Origin: an uncultured Bacilli bacterium
Lineage (GTDB): Bacteria > Bacillota_I > Bacilli_A > RF39 > UBA660
DNA length: 64,000 nucleotides
Assembly (NCBI GenBank): GCA_934119955.1
Contig: CAKOSZ010000003.1
Span: forward strand, 62,001 to 126,000
Direction: 5' to 3'
Shown: piece by piece, positions 8,201 through 17,191 of the stretch
Layout: the number at the start of each line of letters is the position of its first letter
How positions within the stretch are numbered: position 1 is the stretch's first letter
Notes under the pieces: model-generated
What the model was told of the DNA's origin: nothing
Seen by the model: the letters and a program-made list of their open reading frames with translations, nothing else
Database searches by the model: none
Made by a program: the position numbers and the translations under genes

Positions 8201-9862
8201 TTAAGCATTTATACACTTAATAAATCTTTCTTTAATAGTATCAACTCCAAGTAAATTCATAATTTCATATAAATCAGGAGTATTAGTCTTAGTTGTTAAA
8301 GCAACTCTTAAAACAGTTGAAACATCAGCAACTGATCCCTTATAATTTTCAGGATTTTTCTTATAATCTTTCATATTAGAAGCATAACCAAGACTATCAC
8401 ACATTTCTTTTATTCTTAAAAACCAAACATCTTTATCACTTAAATCTAAATACTTATCTAGATAAGTTGATAAAATATTTTTTATTTCTTCTTTATCATT
8501 TATTTTTAAAAACTCATAATTTAAATTAGTAAAATATTCATCAAACATATACCAAACATGATTTTTTATATCACTATAACTTTTATAATCTTTTCTTGGT
8601 TTTGGTGTTTCTCTTTCAATATTGAAAACAGATATTGCAAACTCTTTATGATTTTTTAAAATATCATAAAATTCTTTGTCAAATTCTTCGGTGTATTTTA
8701 GTAAATTTTCATAAATAGTTGTTGCTTTTAATTTACTTAAATAGTTTTTAGAAATATTAAATAGTTTATCTACATCAAATAAAGTTCCACTTGCACTAAT
8801 TTTTTTGAAATCAAATTTAAATTCATCTATACTTTTATCTGGATTTTCATTAAACCACTCTTCAAAATTAGAATTAGCAATTGTTAATAAATAAATTTTA
8901 ACGGCTTCTTTTGGTATTCCTTCTTTGTGATAATACTCAACACTTGCTTCTTTATCTTTTCTTTTTGATAATTTTCTTCTAACTCCACTTTCATCTATTT
9001 TCATAACAAGGCCAAGGTGAGCATATTTTGGTTTTTTAAAGCCAAATATACTAAATAATTGATCATGAATAGGAAATGAAGCAATCCATTCTTCGCCACG
9101 GGTTACATGAGTTGTGTGCATTAAATGATCATCTACTAAATGAGCAAAATGATATGTTGGTAGTTTATCAGTTGATTTAATTAAAACAATATCTAAATCA
9201 TTTTCTGGAAATTCAATATCGCCTCTTACTTCATCATGAAGAATTACTTTATTATTAAAGTTACCAGGAGATTTTAAACGAACAACGAATTCACATCCAT
9301 CTTTTATTTTTTTAATTGCTTCATCTACACTTAAACTACGACATTTAGCAAAAGAGCCATAATAACCTATTCTTTCTTTATTTAATTCTTGAATTTCTCT
9401 TGTTTCATTTAATTCATTTTCTGTACAAAAACATGGATAAGCAAATCCTTTTAAAACTAAATATTTACAAAATGTATGATAAATTTCTTTTCTTTCACTT
9501 TGAATATAAGGCCCATACTCTCCAATACTTTCATGTTCATTTATCATTCCTTCATCAGGAATTATATCAAAGTTTTTTAAATCATTTAAAATACCTTCTA
9601 TTCCGTTTTCAACACTTCTTTTTTGATCAGTATCTTCTATTCTTAAATAAAAAACTCCCTTCGTATCATGTGCTGCTTTACAACTTTCAAATGCTGATAA
9701 TAAACTTCCCATATGAACAAATCCTGTTGGAGATGGAGCAAATCTTGTAACTCTTGCCCCTTCTTCTAAATTTCTTTCCGGATACATTTTCTCATAATCT
9801 TCAATCGTCTTAGTAACATCAGGAAACATTAAATCGGCTAATTCTTGTAATTCACTATTCAT
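8201..9862 (-). CDS. gltX: Glutamyl-tRNA synthetase
   Basis: This class I aminoacyl-tRNA synthetase charges tRNA with glutamate. The Rossmann-fold HIGH-type motif appears as FAPSPTGFVHMGS (residues 41-53) and the KMSKS-type motif as RKLSKRKD in the middle of the protein. At 553 aa it is longer than the usual 480-500 aa, with about 35 extra N-terminal residues (LMFPDVTKTIEDYEKMYPER) that are also found in some clostridial enzymes. Lack of a GlnRS in this window does not show whether it is non-discriminating. It has its own promoter (9888-9916) in the short gap after rel. ATG 9862 follows GGGAGG. Confidence 0.95.
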   Translation of the reverse strand: MNSELQELADLMFPDVTKTIEDYEKMYPERNLEEGARVTRFAPSPTGFVHMGSLLSAFESCKAAHDTKGVFYLRIEDTDQKRSVENGIEGILNDLKNFDIIPDEGMINEHESIGEYGPYIQSERKEIYHTFCKYLVLKGFAYPCFCTENELNETREIQELNKERIGYYGSFAKCRSLSVDEAIKKIKDGCEFVVRLKSPGNFNNKVILHDEVRGDIEFPENDLDIVLIKSTDKLPTYHFAHLVDDHLMHTTHVTRGEEWIASFPIHDQLFSIFGFKKPKYAHLGLVMKIDESGVRRKLSKRKDKEASVEYYHKEGIPKEAVKIYLLTIANSNFEEWFNENPDKSIDEFKFDFKKISASGTLFDVDKLFNISKNYLSKLKATTIYENLLKYTEEFDKEFYDILKNHKEFAISVFNIERETPKPRKDYKSYSDIKNHVWYMFDEYFTNLNYEFLKINDKEEIKNILSTYLDKYLDLSDKDVWFLRIKEMCDSLGYASNMKDYKKNPENYKGSVADVSTVLRVALTTKTNTPDLYEIMNLLGVDTIKERFIKCINA

Positions 9863-9887
9863 AATATCCTCCCTTTAATAGTTATTT

Positions 9888-9916
9888 ATATTACTCTAAA
9901 TAGTAGTATTTGTCAA
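9888..9916 (-). promoter_or_regulatory. gltX promoter
   Basis: TTGACA (9911-9916), a 17-bp spacer and TAATAT (9888-9893) lie on the minus strand between the rel stop and gltX. Confidence 0.75.
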
Positions 9917-9925
9917 TTTTTAAAA

Positions 9926-11395
9926 CTAATCATTCTCTTTTTCTTCATTTTTTTCATGATTTTCTTTAATAAAATCTCTAATTTTTGATTTTGCTGTTGA
10001 AGTTGTTGCATAATTTAACCACTCTTCTTTTGGAATATAAGCAGATTCATCTGTAATAATTCTTACTCTATCTTGATTTTCTAAAACATAGTCAAATGAA
10101 ACAGCCTCATTATTAACAATTGCCGCCACCATACTATTTCCAATATCTGTGTGTATTTTATAAGCAAAATCAACAACAGTTGAACCATTTGGTAACTCTA
10201 TAACATCACCTGAGGTTGTATAAACATAAATATTACTTGAAAATAATTCTTTTTTGATTAAAGAAACAAATTCAATATTATCTAAAATTGTACTATCCAA
10301 TTCTTTAATAGATTTAAAAAATTGAAAATTATCTTCTAAATCTTTTTGCATTTTAATTCTAGCATTATTTTTATATTTAAACCAATAAGATGTTAATCCA
10401 TAAATAGCAATATTTTCCATCTCATATGTTCTTATTTGAAATTGAATTAATCTATTATCTGGACCAAAAACCGTTGTATGAATTGATTTATACATATTGG
10501 TTTTAGGTTTTGCTATATAATCTTTAAAATAATTATTAATAGGTGTAAACATCTCATGTATTAACATCAAGGCTAAGTAACAATCTCTTGTATTTTTAAC
10601 TAAAACTTTAATTCCTATCATATCATGAATAGTTTCAAATTTATTATTTGTTAATAACTTTTTATAAATACTATAATTATCTTTGTAACGTATTTCTAAC
10701 TTACTTTTAATTCCGTTTTTCTTTAAAGTAAGAAATAAATTATTTTTAACATCTTCAAGAATAGACTTAGTTTCATTTTTTAATTCTTCTCTTTGTTTAT
10801 TAATATCACCATAAATACTTGGTTTTAAATATTTAAAACTTATATTTTCAAGTTCATCTTTTATTTTACTTGCTCCGATATAATAAGCAAGAGGAACATA
10901 TATTTCAAGAGTTTCAAGAGCTTTCTTTTGTTGTTTTTTATAAGTTTTATATTCAAGAGTTCGCATATTATGAAGTCTATCTATAAGTTTTATAATAATA
11001 ATTCTAGGATCTCTTGCTAAGCTAACTATTATTTTTCTTATATTAGATGCTGTTAATTCTCGTTTATTAGAAAAATCTAACTTAGTCATTTTAGTAACAC
11101 CATCTACTAAATCCCTAATAGTTTTATTAAATATTTTTTCAATTTCATCTAAGGTAGATTCAGTATCCTCAACCACATCATGCAAAAGTCCTGCAATTAC
11201 AGTATCCATATCTGCATTCATACAAGATAACATATAAGCAATATTTAAAGGATGAATAATATATGGTTCCCCACTTGCTCTTAACTGATCTTTATGATGA
11301 ATTTTAGCATAATTATATGCTTTTCTTAATTTTCTAATATCAAAAGGAGTATATGTCAAAACCTTTTTTTCTAAATCATTATAAGTAACACCCAT
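9926..11395 (-). CDS. RelA/SpoT-family (p)ppGpp hydrolase/synthetase homologue, short form
   Basis: This is a stringent-response enzyme homologue. The N-terminal HD hydrolase domain is intact by eye (IHPLNIA, LLHDVVEDT, KLIDRLHNMRTL). The synthetase domain follows (RYKDNYSIYKKL, KPKTNMYKSIHTT), then a TGS domain (about residues 385-450). The protein stops at 489 aa, so the helical, zinc-finger and ACT regulatory domains of normal about 730-aa Rel proteins are missing. In the synthetase domain the Mg-binding Glu next to QIRT (Glu323 in streptococcal Rel) is Gln (IQFQIRT), and conserved residues of the following EMH/AEYG/AAHW region are N, I and Y. It may therefore act mainly as a hydrolase. 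The promoter is at 11422-11450. Confidence 0.88.
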   Translation of the reverse strand: MGVTYNDLEKKVLTYTPFDIRKLRKAYNYAKIHHKDQLRASGEPYIIHPLNIAYMLSCMNADMDTVIAGLLHDVVEDTESTLDEIEKIFNKTIRDLVDGVTKMTKLDFSNKRELTASNIRKIIVSLARDPRIIIIKLIDRLHNMRTLEYKTYKKQQKKALETLEIYVPLAYYIGASKIKDELENISFKYLKPSIYGDINKQREELKNETKSILEDVKNNLFLTLKKNGIKSKLEIRYKDNYSIYKKLLTNNKFETIHDMIGIKVLVKNTRDCYLALMLIHEMFTPINNYFKDYIAKPKTNMYKSIHTTVFGPDNRLIQFQIRTYEMENIAIYGLTSYWFKYKNNARIKMQKDLEDNFQFFKSIKELDSTILDNIEFVSLIKKELFSSNIYVYTTSGDVIELPNGSTVVDFAYKIHTDIGNSMVAAIVNNEAVSFDYVLENQDRVRIITDESAYIPKEEWLNYATTSTAKSKIRDFIKENHEKNEEKEND

Positions 11396-11421
11396 AACTT
11401 CACCTTCTTTATCTATATTTT

Positions 11422-11450
11422 ATTATATAGAAAAAATGACTTAAAATCAA
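11422..11450 (-). promoter_or_regulatory. rel promoter
   Basis: TTGATT (11445-11450), a 17-bp spacer and TATAAT (11422-11427) lie on the minus strand, with AGAAGGTGA before the ATG. Confidence 0.7.
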
Positions 11451-11465
11451 CTTTTAAATCATTTT
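11433..11465 (-). terminator. Terminator-like hairpin overlapping the rel promoter
   Basis: AAAATGATTTAAAA and TTTTAAGTCATTTT pair on the minus strand with one mismatch across GTTGA, followed by T residues. It would end transcription from the ADP-ribosylglycohydrolase genes and overlaps the -35 of rel. Confidence 0.55.
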
Positions 11466-11539
11466 TAATTTAGAAAATTTAAATTACATTTTTAAATAAA
11501 ACAATATTTAATTTTTGATAATAAGAAAGTTAAAATCAA

Positions 11540-12745
11540 TTATTTATCTATACTTTCTAATGTTTTAGCAAATTTTATTGCTAAATCTATTAAATAATCA
11601 CGTTTTTTTAATTTTTCAGTCCATCTTTTAGGAAAACTTTTATATCTATATATCATACCTGCTAAACTACCTGTAATAGCACCTATTGTATCAGTGTCAT
11701 CACCTAAATTTATTGCTTTAATAATGGCATCTTCATATGAATTAGTTGTTAATACTGTCCAAAGAGATGATTCAAGTGTACTAACAACATAACCACTTGA
11801 CTTGATACTATCACTTTTAAATTTAGAAATATCATCTTCTAGTATTCTTGTATATTTTTCTATTGTTTCAAATGAATAATATTTTGAATAATCAATTGTT
11901 TTTATATAATTATATGCCTTAAATTTATCAAATTGATTATTTATTAATCCTTCTATATAATCAAAATATATTTTACATCCCATTTTACTTATTTCATGAG
12001 AATGGGTAAGAGAAGAAGAATCATTTATTATTTGAGTTTTTTGATCATCGCTAAGATTTAATTTATTTAAATAATAAACAATTGGTAATATTCTCATCAA
12101 AGAACCATTTCCATTTTCGTATATTTCTCCACTTCCACATTTAATAGGATCTATATTATATTTTCTATATTTTCGTAATGCTTTATTGGTTGTTAGACCT
12201 ATATCAAATACTTTATCAGTAGCAGTGTATTTAGAATCAATTGCCCAAGATACAAAATTATTCATAATATCTTGATAATTAATTGTCTGTTCTTTAATAA
12301 TTGAGTCGATTGTGGCAATAGTCATAGAAGTATCATCACTCCAAGTTCCTTCTGGTACTCTATGACTACCATACCCTTCCATATCTCTAACAGGATTTTT
12401 TTTATTTCTATCAGTAAACTCTAATGGTACTCCCATAGCATCCCCAATTATAAAACCTAAAATACCACTTACAATCATATCACAATATTCATTTGATATC
12501 TTTAATTTTTCTTCATTTTCTCTTTCTACTATTAAACTATTTGGTAACTGTTTTCTAGTAAAATTATCACCATTTTCTTCTAAATTATAACCTGAATCAT
12601 TATAATCATTTCTAATATTCTTAATTTCTTTTCTTATATAATTATTTATTGAAAGAAACCTATTTTTTTTAATTTTCATATCAAATATTTTAGAAGAATT
12701 ATTTTTATTATTCATAACTTTATCCAATTTATTAACAATAATCAA
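11540..12745 (-). CDS. ADP-ribosylglycohydrolase-family protein (copy 2)
   Basis: Members of this family remove ADP-ribose from proteins or small molecules using two Mg ions. The di-metal motifs are seen: GFIIGDAMGVPLEF, GTWSDDTSMT and the C-terminal LGDDTDTIGA, plus NGNGSLMR. The catalytic domain starts near residue 88; the first 85 residues are a basic, Asn-rich extension of unknown role. The start is uncertain: the longest frame uses TTG 12745, an in-frame ATG at 12715 has a weak GGAT, and neither has a good Shine-Dalgarno. It lies 43 bp after another family member. The two are divergent paralogues rather than a recent duplication. Confidence 0.88.
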   Translation of the reverse strand: MIIVNKLDKVMNNKNNSSKIFDMKIKKNRFLSINNYIRKEIKNIRNDYNDSGYNLEENGDNFTRKQLPNSLIVERENEEKLKISNEYCDMIVSGILGFIIGDAMGVPLEFTDRNKKNPVRDMEGYGSHRVPEGTWSDDTSMTIATIDSIIKEQTINYQDIMNNFVSWAIDSKYTATDKVFDIGLTTNKALRKYRKYNIDPIKCGSGEIYENGNGSLMRILPIVYYLNKLNLSDDQKTQIINDSSSLTHSHEISKMGCKIYFDYIEGLINNQFDKFKAYNYIKTIDYSKYYSFETIEKYTRILEDDISKFKSDSIKSSGYVVSTLESSLWTVLTTNSYEDAIIKAINLGDDTDTIGAITGSLAGMIYRYKSFPKRWTEKLKKRDYLIDLAIKFAKTLESIDK

Positions 12746-12788
12746 TCTTAAAGATAATTATTAGATTAATTTTATCCTTTCTTACTTT

Positions 12789-13919
12789 TTACTTAAAATT
12801 TTTATCATTATATAAATATTTTTTTAACCACATTTCATCATTATTATCATAATATTCATTTACTGGACAATCAACAAATAAATCACTTGCTAATTCTATA
12901 ATTTCATTCTTTAACTCTATATTTTGTTTATAATATTTTGGTATTTTGGAAATACCTAGATATGCCCCCATAATATTTCCAGCAATTGATCCAGTTGAAT
13001 CACTATCTCCTCCATGATTAACTGCACATACTATTGCTTTTTCAAAATCATTTGAATATTTAAGACAAGAATAAATTGCAATGGCTAGTGCTTCATCAGC
13101 AACAAAACCATCTCCCAATTCATATATACAATCAGCGTCTTCATAATTTTCTTTTGCTAATTTTTGGGCTTTTTCTATCATCTTAATAAAATTTTCATTT
13201 GCTTTTCTATCAGTAATATTAAATTCACTTTTATAAATTCTCATTGCAATATTAACCGCTTCTTCTATTGTTACATTATCATTATGTGTTAATATATTAA
13301 TAATAATTGCAAAAACATAAGAAGGTATAATTCCTAATGGATGGCCATGAGTTAATGCTGATGCTTTTGCAGCTAACATACCAGTAGAATTTAAAATATC
13401 ATAATCATTTAAACCGTTAGATCGAAAATAAAGACCACAAGGAGCAACTCTCATTAATCCCCCACAACCTTTACTATTGTTTATTGGTTTTTCAATCGTT
13501 CCCATTTCAGGACTAGATAATGCTGTCATACAAGTTAAACCAGGTTCTCTTTGTACATTTAATTCCTTTAAATGAGAAATCCAACAAACATTATAAGAAT
13601 TATCTCTATATTCTTTTTTTAACTGAGTATTATGCCAATTCTTATATGCCATATAAATAGCAGCAATTGGGGGAGGAGCAATCCCTTTCATACAAAGTCT
13701 AGTATCTCTCCAAATAAGTCCATTGGCTGTAAATAACGTCATTTGTGTATCATCTGTTATACGTGCTTTTCCATCTTGTAATTCAAATCTAGTTATTCCC
13801 TTTTCACCATATTTGTTTTTTATAGAAACAACAGATCTATTAAATTCAATTGGAGCCCCAAGAGCATCACCTATTGCCCCTCCAAGTAAACATCCTTGAA
13901 ATTTTTCTATTCTTTTCAT
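12789..13919 (-). CDS. ADP-ribosylglycohydrolase-family protein (copy 1)
   Basis: This 376-aa protein has all the metal-binding motifs of the family: GGAIGDALGAPIEF (residues 13-26), ARITDDTQMT, GCGGLMRVAP and NHGGDSDSTGS near the C-terminus. The likely reaction is hydrolysis of an ADP-ribose N-, O- or S-glycosidic bond; the substrate is unknown. ATG 13919 is preceded by GGGGGATA. The start region is an exact tandem duplication, which creates a seven-codon upstream cistron whose TGA overlaps this ATG (ATGA). It stands between an unknown gene (13985-14605) and a second family member, so the three probably form one unit. Confidence 0.9.
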   Translation of the reverse strand: MKRIEKFQGCLLGGAIGDALGAPIEFNRSVVSIKNKYGEKGITRFELQDGKARITDDTQMTLFTANGLIWRDTRLCMKGIAPPPIAAIYMAYKNWHNTQLKKEYRDNSYNVCWISHLKELNVQREPGLTCMTALSSPEMGTIEKPINNSKGCGGLMRVAPCGLYFRSNGLNDYDILNSTGMLAAKASALTHGHPLGIIPSYVFAIIINILTHNDNVTIEEAVNIAMRIYKSEFNITDRKANENFIKMIEKAQKLAKENYEDADCIYELGDGFVADEALAIAIYSCLKYSNDFEKAIVCAVNHGGDSDSTGSIAGNIMGAYLGISKIPKYYKQNIELKNEIIELASDLFVDCPVNEYYDNNDEMWLKKYLYNDKNFK

Positions 13920-13939
13920 AAAAATATCCCCCTTTTCAT
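13916..13939 (-). other. Seven-codon minicistron (MKRGIFL) coupled to the ADP-ribosylglycohydrolase gene
   Basis: ATG at 13939 has GGGATA upstream and reads seven codons to a TGA (13918-13916) that overlaps the ATG of the next gene as ATGA. The minicistron lies in a direct duplication of the ribosome-binding and start region (about 13912-13930 and 13932-13950). Confidence 0.5.
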
Positions 13940-13984
13940 AAAAATATCCCGTTTATTGCTTTTAACAATCTAATATTAAACAAA

Positions 13985-14605
13985 TTATTTTTTTAAATTA
14001 TTAGAATTTTCTAAACTTTCGGCTTCTAATTTTCCCATTACATATCCAGCAAACCAAGTTATTCTCTTATTATCAACTGTTCCATAATTTCGATGAGATT
14101 TTTCATTATTTATAATAGCAAACTCTCCAAGAACAAAACATGGAGTATTATCATGATATTTTGAATATTCCAAAGTAAAATATCTTGGTTTATCTTTTGT
14201 TAAGGCAATTGCTACATATTTTGAGGCTGCATCGTAAAAATCATAATCTGGAAAAGTGATAAAAAATACTTTTGTATTATTTTTAGTTTTATTAAAAGTA
14301 ATATCAAAATCTTTAATAGTAACTTCTTTATCAATATCTTTAACTATCATTCTATCATCATTTCGATAATCTTTTCTTAATTTATTCCAGGTATCAAGCA
14401 AATGTCCTTTCATAGTTTCTGGTCCAGAATCTAACATTACCTTAAACTTATTCCAATCATTAAAAACTTCTCTAAATAATGTAATATTACTAATTAAATA
14501 TTGAATACTTGTTGATACTTTTTCACTTTCTAATGACTCATTATTTTTAATATCAAGTCTTTCTTTTTTATTTTTTTCTTCATTTTTATTCATATTTTTA
14601 TTCAT
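13985..14605 (-). CDS. Hypothetical protein beside ADP-ribosylglycohydrolases
   Basis: This 206-aa protein is of unknown family. The first 30 residues are charged and low in complexity (Asn/Lys/Glu). A helical segment follows, then a compact alpha/beta C-terminal domain rich in aromatic residues (FITFPDYDFYDA, ITWFAGYVMGKLEAE). It has no signal peptide or membrane helix. GGAGGG lies 10 nt before ATG 14605. It is the first gene of a likely three-gene unit with two ADP-ribosylglycohydrolase genes; that context could mean a role linked to ADP-ribose, but nothing in the sequence shows an ADP-ribosyltransferase motif. Confidence 0.75.
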   Translation of the reverse strand: MNKNMNKNEEKNKKERLDIKNNESLESEKVSTSIQYLISNITLFREVFNDWNKFKVMLDSGPETMKGHLLDTWNKLRKDYRNDDRMIVKDIDKEVTIKDFDITFNKTKNNTKVFFITFPDYDFYDAASKYVAIALTKDKPRYFTLEYSKYHDNTPCFVLGEFAIINNEKSHRNYGTVDNKRITWFAGYVMGKLEAESLENSNNLKK

Positions 14606-14679
14606 ATATTAATACCCTCCTATAAATACTTATATTAATTTTTTTTATTTTTAATAATTAAATTATTACATTAAAAAAT

Positions 14680-14716
14680 CCCCTTTCAAGAAGACTGTAT
14701 CATTACAGTAAAGGGG
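14680..14716 (-). terminator. Bulged hairpin terminator or leader element
   Basis: On the minus strand CCCCTTT-ACTGTA, loop ATGA, then TACAGT, a 7-nt bulge (CTTCTTG) and AAAGGGG are followed by ATTTTTT. It lies about 50 bp after the mTERF-like gene and 75 bp before the next start. The large one-sided bulge is unusual for a plain terminator. Confidence 0.6.
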
Positions 14717-14764
14717 AAAGTCAAGATAATTTTAATATTTTTTTAAAATAATTTATAAATAATA

Positions 14765-15691
14765 TTATTTTGTTTTAAATCTTTTATTAAAATCATTACT
14801 ATTTAAATATAAATTTTGATAACTTGAAATATTATTATCTCTTAAAAATTGCAGTCTAATTCTAGTTAAACTAACACTTTGAATTAAGTTTCTAGGATTT
14901 TTTAAAATTAAATATTCTAGTCCTTCTTGTTTATAAAACTCTAATTGTTCTATCAAAGCATGCTTAGATTTACTAAAAACACTTGGAAACTTCATTAATA
15001 TTAATAAAATATCAGCAGAACTATATGAATAACTTTTAAAAATCTCAATTACTTCTGCTATTTTTTCTTCTTTATAACCAAATATTTGAGGAGAAACACT
15101 TAATATTTTAATAATAACATTATTAGAAATATTTAAATTTAAAAACGTATTAAATGTATTTTTAATCTTTTCATCATTTAAACTAAACATTTGAGGATAT
15201 TTACTTCCCATTTTAATTATTTCTTGATGAGAAAAACCTAAATTTAGGAAATAATTAAACTTTTCATTTATAAATTCATTTTTATAACAATATAACTGAG
15301 GTAATTTGTAAGTCATTTTTATAACTTGTTCTAAACTAAAACCTAAATTAAGTAATAATTTAATTTTAGATAAATTTTTTTCATAATTATAACAAATAAT
15401 ATTTGGAAACTTAATAATCATTTTATTTAATTCTTCACTTGAATAACCAAGATTCAAAAAACTATTATATTTTATATTTAAAGTTTTTAAATCATAACCA
15501 TATATCTTAGGACAAGTAGTTGTTATTAGAATTACATCTTTCTTAGAAAATAAATTTTCTAAATAAGTATTTGTTTCCATTATTCTTCTAATAAGCGTAT
15601 TTTCTTGATAACTTTTAAGTTCATAATCAGTTAATATTTTTTTAATTTCTTCTTCTTTATAACCATAATTTTTTAGATATTTATTTAACAT
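14765..15691 (-). CDS. mTERF-like tandem-repeat protein
   Basis: This 308-aa protein is built almost wholly of helical repeats. Conserved prolines fall at residues 61, 96, 131, 166, 201 and 236, an exact 35-residue period, with a seventh at 266. Each repeat reads roughly FLNLGFS-x-x-E-I-I-K-M-x-x-K-x-P-Q-(I/L/M)-F. This leucine-rich pattern with a fixed proline and LGxS turn is the hallmark of mTERF motifs, known chiefly from mitochondrial and plastid nucleic-acid-binding proteins, where the repeats form a right-handed superhelix. There is no targeting or membrane sequence, so it is cytosolic. It overlaps the upstream flavoprotein gene by 11 bp. A nucleic-acid-binding role is inferred; the family match is by pattern only. 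Confidence 0.75.
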   Translation of the reverse strand: MLNKYLKNYGYKEEEIKKILTDYELKSYQENTLIRRIMETNTYLENLFSKKDVILITTTCPKIYGYDLKTLNIKYNSFLNLGYSSEELNKMIIKFPNIICYNYEKNLSKIKLLLNLGFSLEQVIKMTYKLPQLYCYKNEFINEKFNYFLNLGFSHQEIIKMGSKYPQMFSLNDEKIKNTFNTFLNLNISNNVIIKILSVSPQIFGYKEEKIAEVIEIFKSYSYSSADILLILMKFPSVFSKSKHALIEQLEFYKQEGLEYLILKNPRNLIQSVSLTRIRLQFLRDNNISSYQNLYLNSNDFNKRFKTK

Positions 15692-17084
15692 TTTCTTTCA
15701 TTCTTTCTAAGATATCACGACTTGCAACTAAGCCTGTTGCAGCGGCTATTACTATATTTCCGGCTTTACCAGATCCATCTCCAATAAAATACATATTCAT
15801 GTTATTTGCTTTAAAATGATTATCTGTTTCTATTTCATTACTGAAAAATTTAATCTCTGGTCCGTATAATAAAGTTTCATCATTATTAACACCTGGGATT
15901 ATTTTATCTAAGGCTTCAAGTCCATCTATAATATTGGTAATAATTCGATGAGGCATAACAAGAGCAAGATCACCTGGAACACAATCTTTTAAAGTAGGTG
16001 TTAAAAATTGTTTTTCTAATCTACTACTTCTAGTTCTTCTAAATTTCTTTAAATCACCAAGAGTTTGAATAATTGGTTTAGAATCTCCTAAAACATTAGC
16101 AATTCTAGCAATAGATTCACCATATTCTCTTGTATTTGTAACTGGTTCTGTTAAATTAACTTTACTAATAAAAGCAAAATTAGAATTATTTGATTTAATA
16201 TTTTTCAAAGCATGACCATTAACACAAATATAACCATAATAATTTTCCTTAGTTACATATCCACCTGGATTGGTACAAAATGTTCTAATTTCATCACCAT
16301 AAGTTTTAGTTTTAATAAAAATTGAAGGATCATAAATAACACTACATAAATCTTCTAATAGTTCACGTCTAACTTCTACTCTTACTCCTATTTCAATACT
16401 TTGAGATAAATAAGGTATTTTATATTTATCAGCAAGTTCTTGTATCCATTTAGCACCTGTTCTACCAGGAGCAACTATTACGTATTTAGAAGTATATTCA
16501 AAACTTTTCTTATTTTTTTTACACTTAACAGTTATTTCATCTTTATTATTTATAATATCAACAACCTCAGTTGAATCTAAAAGAGTTACTCCTTCATTTT
16601 TTAAATAATTAGTAAATGCTGTTATATATCCAGGTAATTTATCACTTCCTAAATGTTTTTGTTTAATAATTAATAACTTAGCACCTGTTTTAGCAACTTC
16701 TTTTTTAATCTTTAAAGCACTTTCCATATTAGTAGGATAAACATTACTATCCATTCCAAATTTATTAAAAATACTTTCAGTATCAATTAACAACTTATCA
16801 GCCTCATCACTTGTCATATATTTATATAAATCACTTTTACCAAGTTTAGGAACATAATTAAGTTTTCCATCTGAAAAAGTTCCAGCCCCTCCATAACCTG
16901 ATAAAATTTGACAAGGATTACAATTTAAACACCTAGTTCCATACTTATTCATAGAACATACCCTATCATCAGCAAACTTACCTTGATCAATTAACAATAC
17001 CTTTAAATCTTTATTCTTAGAAATCAATTCATAAGCAGAAAACAAACCAGCAGGCCCTGCCCCTACAATTATTACATCAAACAT
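15681..17084 (-). CDS. FAD-dependent oxidoreductase, COG2509-like
   Basis: This 467-aa flavoprotein has the N-terminal dinucleotide-binding motif DVIIVGAGPAGLFSAYEL (starting about residue 2), a Cys-rich segment (CSMNKYGTRCLNCNPC) and GYGGAGTFSDGKL. The C-terminal FAD motif is MYFIGDGSGKAGNIVIAAA. This combination matches the uncharacterised FAD-dependent dehydrogenases of COG2509. The substrate is unknown. The frame extends to 17096 through a TTG, but GGAGG lies inside that extension, so ATG 17084 is the start. Its 3' end overlaps the mTERF-like gene by 11 bp, so the two are probably co-translated. Confidence 0.85.
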   Translation of the reverse strand: MFDVIIVGAGPAGLFSAYELISKNKDLKVLLIDQGKFADDRVCSMNKYGTRCLNCNPCQILSGYGGAGTFSDGKLNYVPKLGKSDLYKYMTSDEADKLLIDTESIFNKFGMDSNVYPTNMESALKIKKEVAKTGAKLLIIKQKHLGSDKLPGYITAFTNYLKNEGVTLLDSTEVVDIINNKDEITVKCKKNKKSFEYTSKYVIVAPGRTGAKWIQELADKYKIPYLSQSIEIGVRVEVRRELLEDLCSVIYDPSIFIKTKTYGDEIRTFCTNPGGYVTKENYYGYICVNGHALKNIKSNNSNFAFISKVNLTEPVTNTREYGESIARIANVLGDSKPIIQTLGDLKKFRRTRSSRLEKQFLTPTLKDCVPGDLALVMPHRIITNIIDGLEALDKIIPGVNNDETLLYGPEIKFFSNEIETDNHFKANNMNMYFIGDGSGKAGNIVIAAATGLVASRDILERMKENVK

Positions 17085-17149
17085 ATTTACCTCCAATACA
17101 AATATAGTTTATCATAAATTAATTAAAAAACAAATAAATTGACAAAAAA

Positions 17150-17182
17150 ATATGGAATGTAATTTATATTTACATACCATAT
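17150..17182 (-). terminator. Terminator after the 587-aa surface protein gene
   Basis: ATATGGTATGTAA and TTACATTCCATAT pair on the minus strand with one mismatch across ATATAAA, then seven T residues. Confidence 0.85.
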
Positions 17183-17191
17183 TATAAATAA

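Noticed and set aside
9400..9750. 116-aa open frame on the plus strand
   Set aside because: It is antisense to the conserved core of gltX and has His/Phe/Leu-rich shadow composition.
11540..13919. Recent duplication of the ADP-ribosylglycohydrolase genes
   Set aside because: Outside the metal-binding motifs the two proteins differ widely in sequence and N-terminal length, so they are old paralogues or separate acquisitions.
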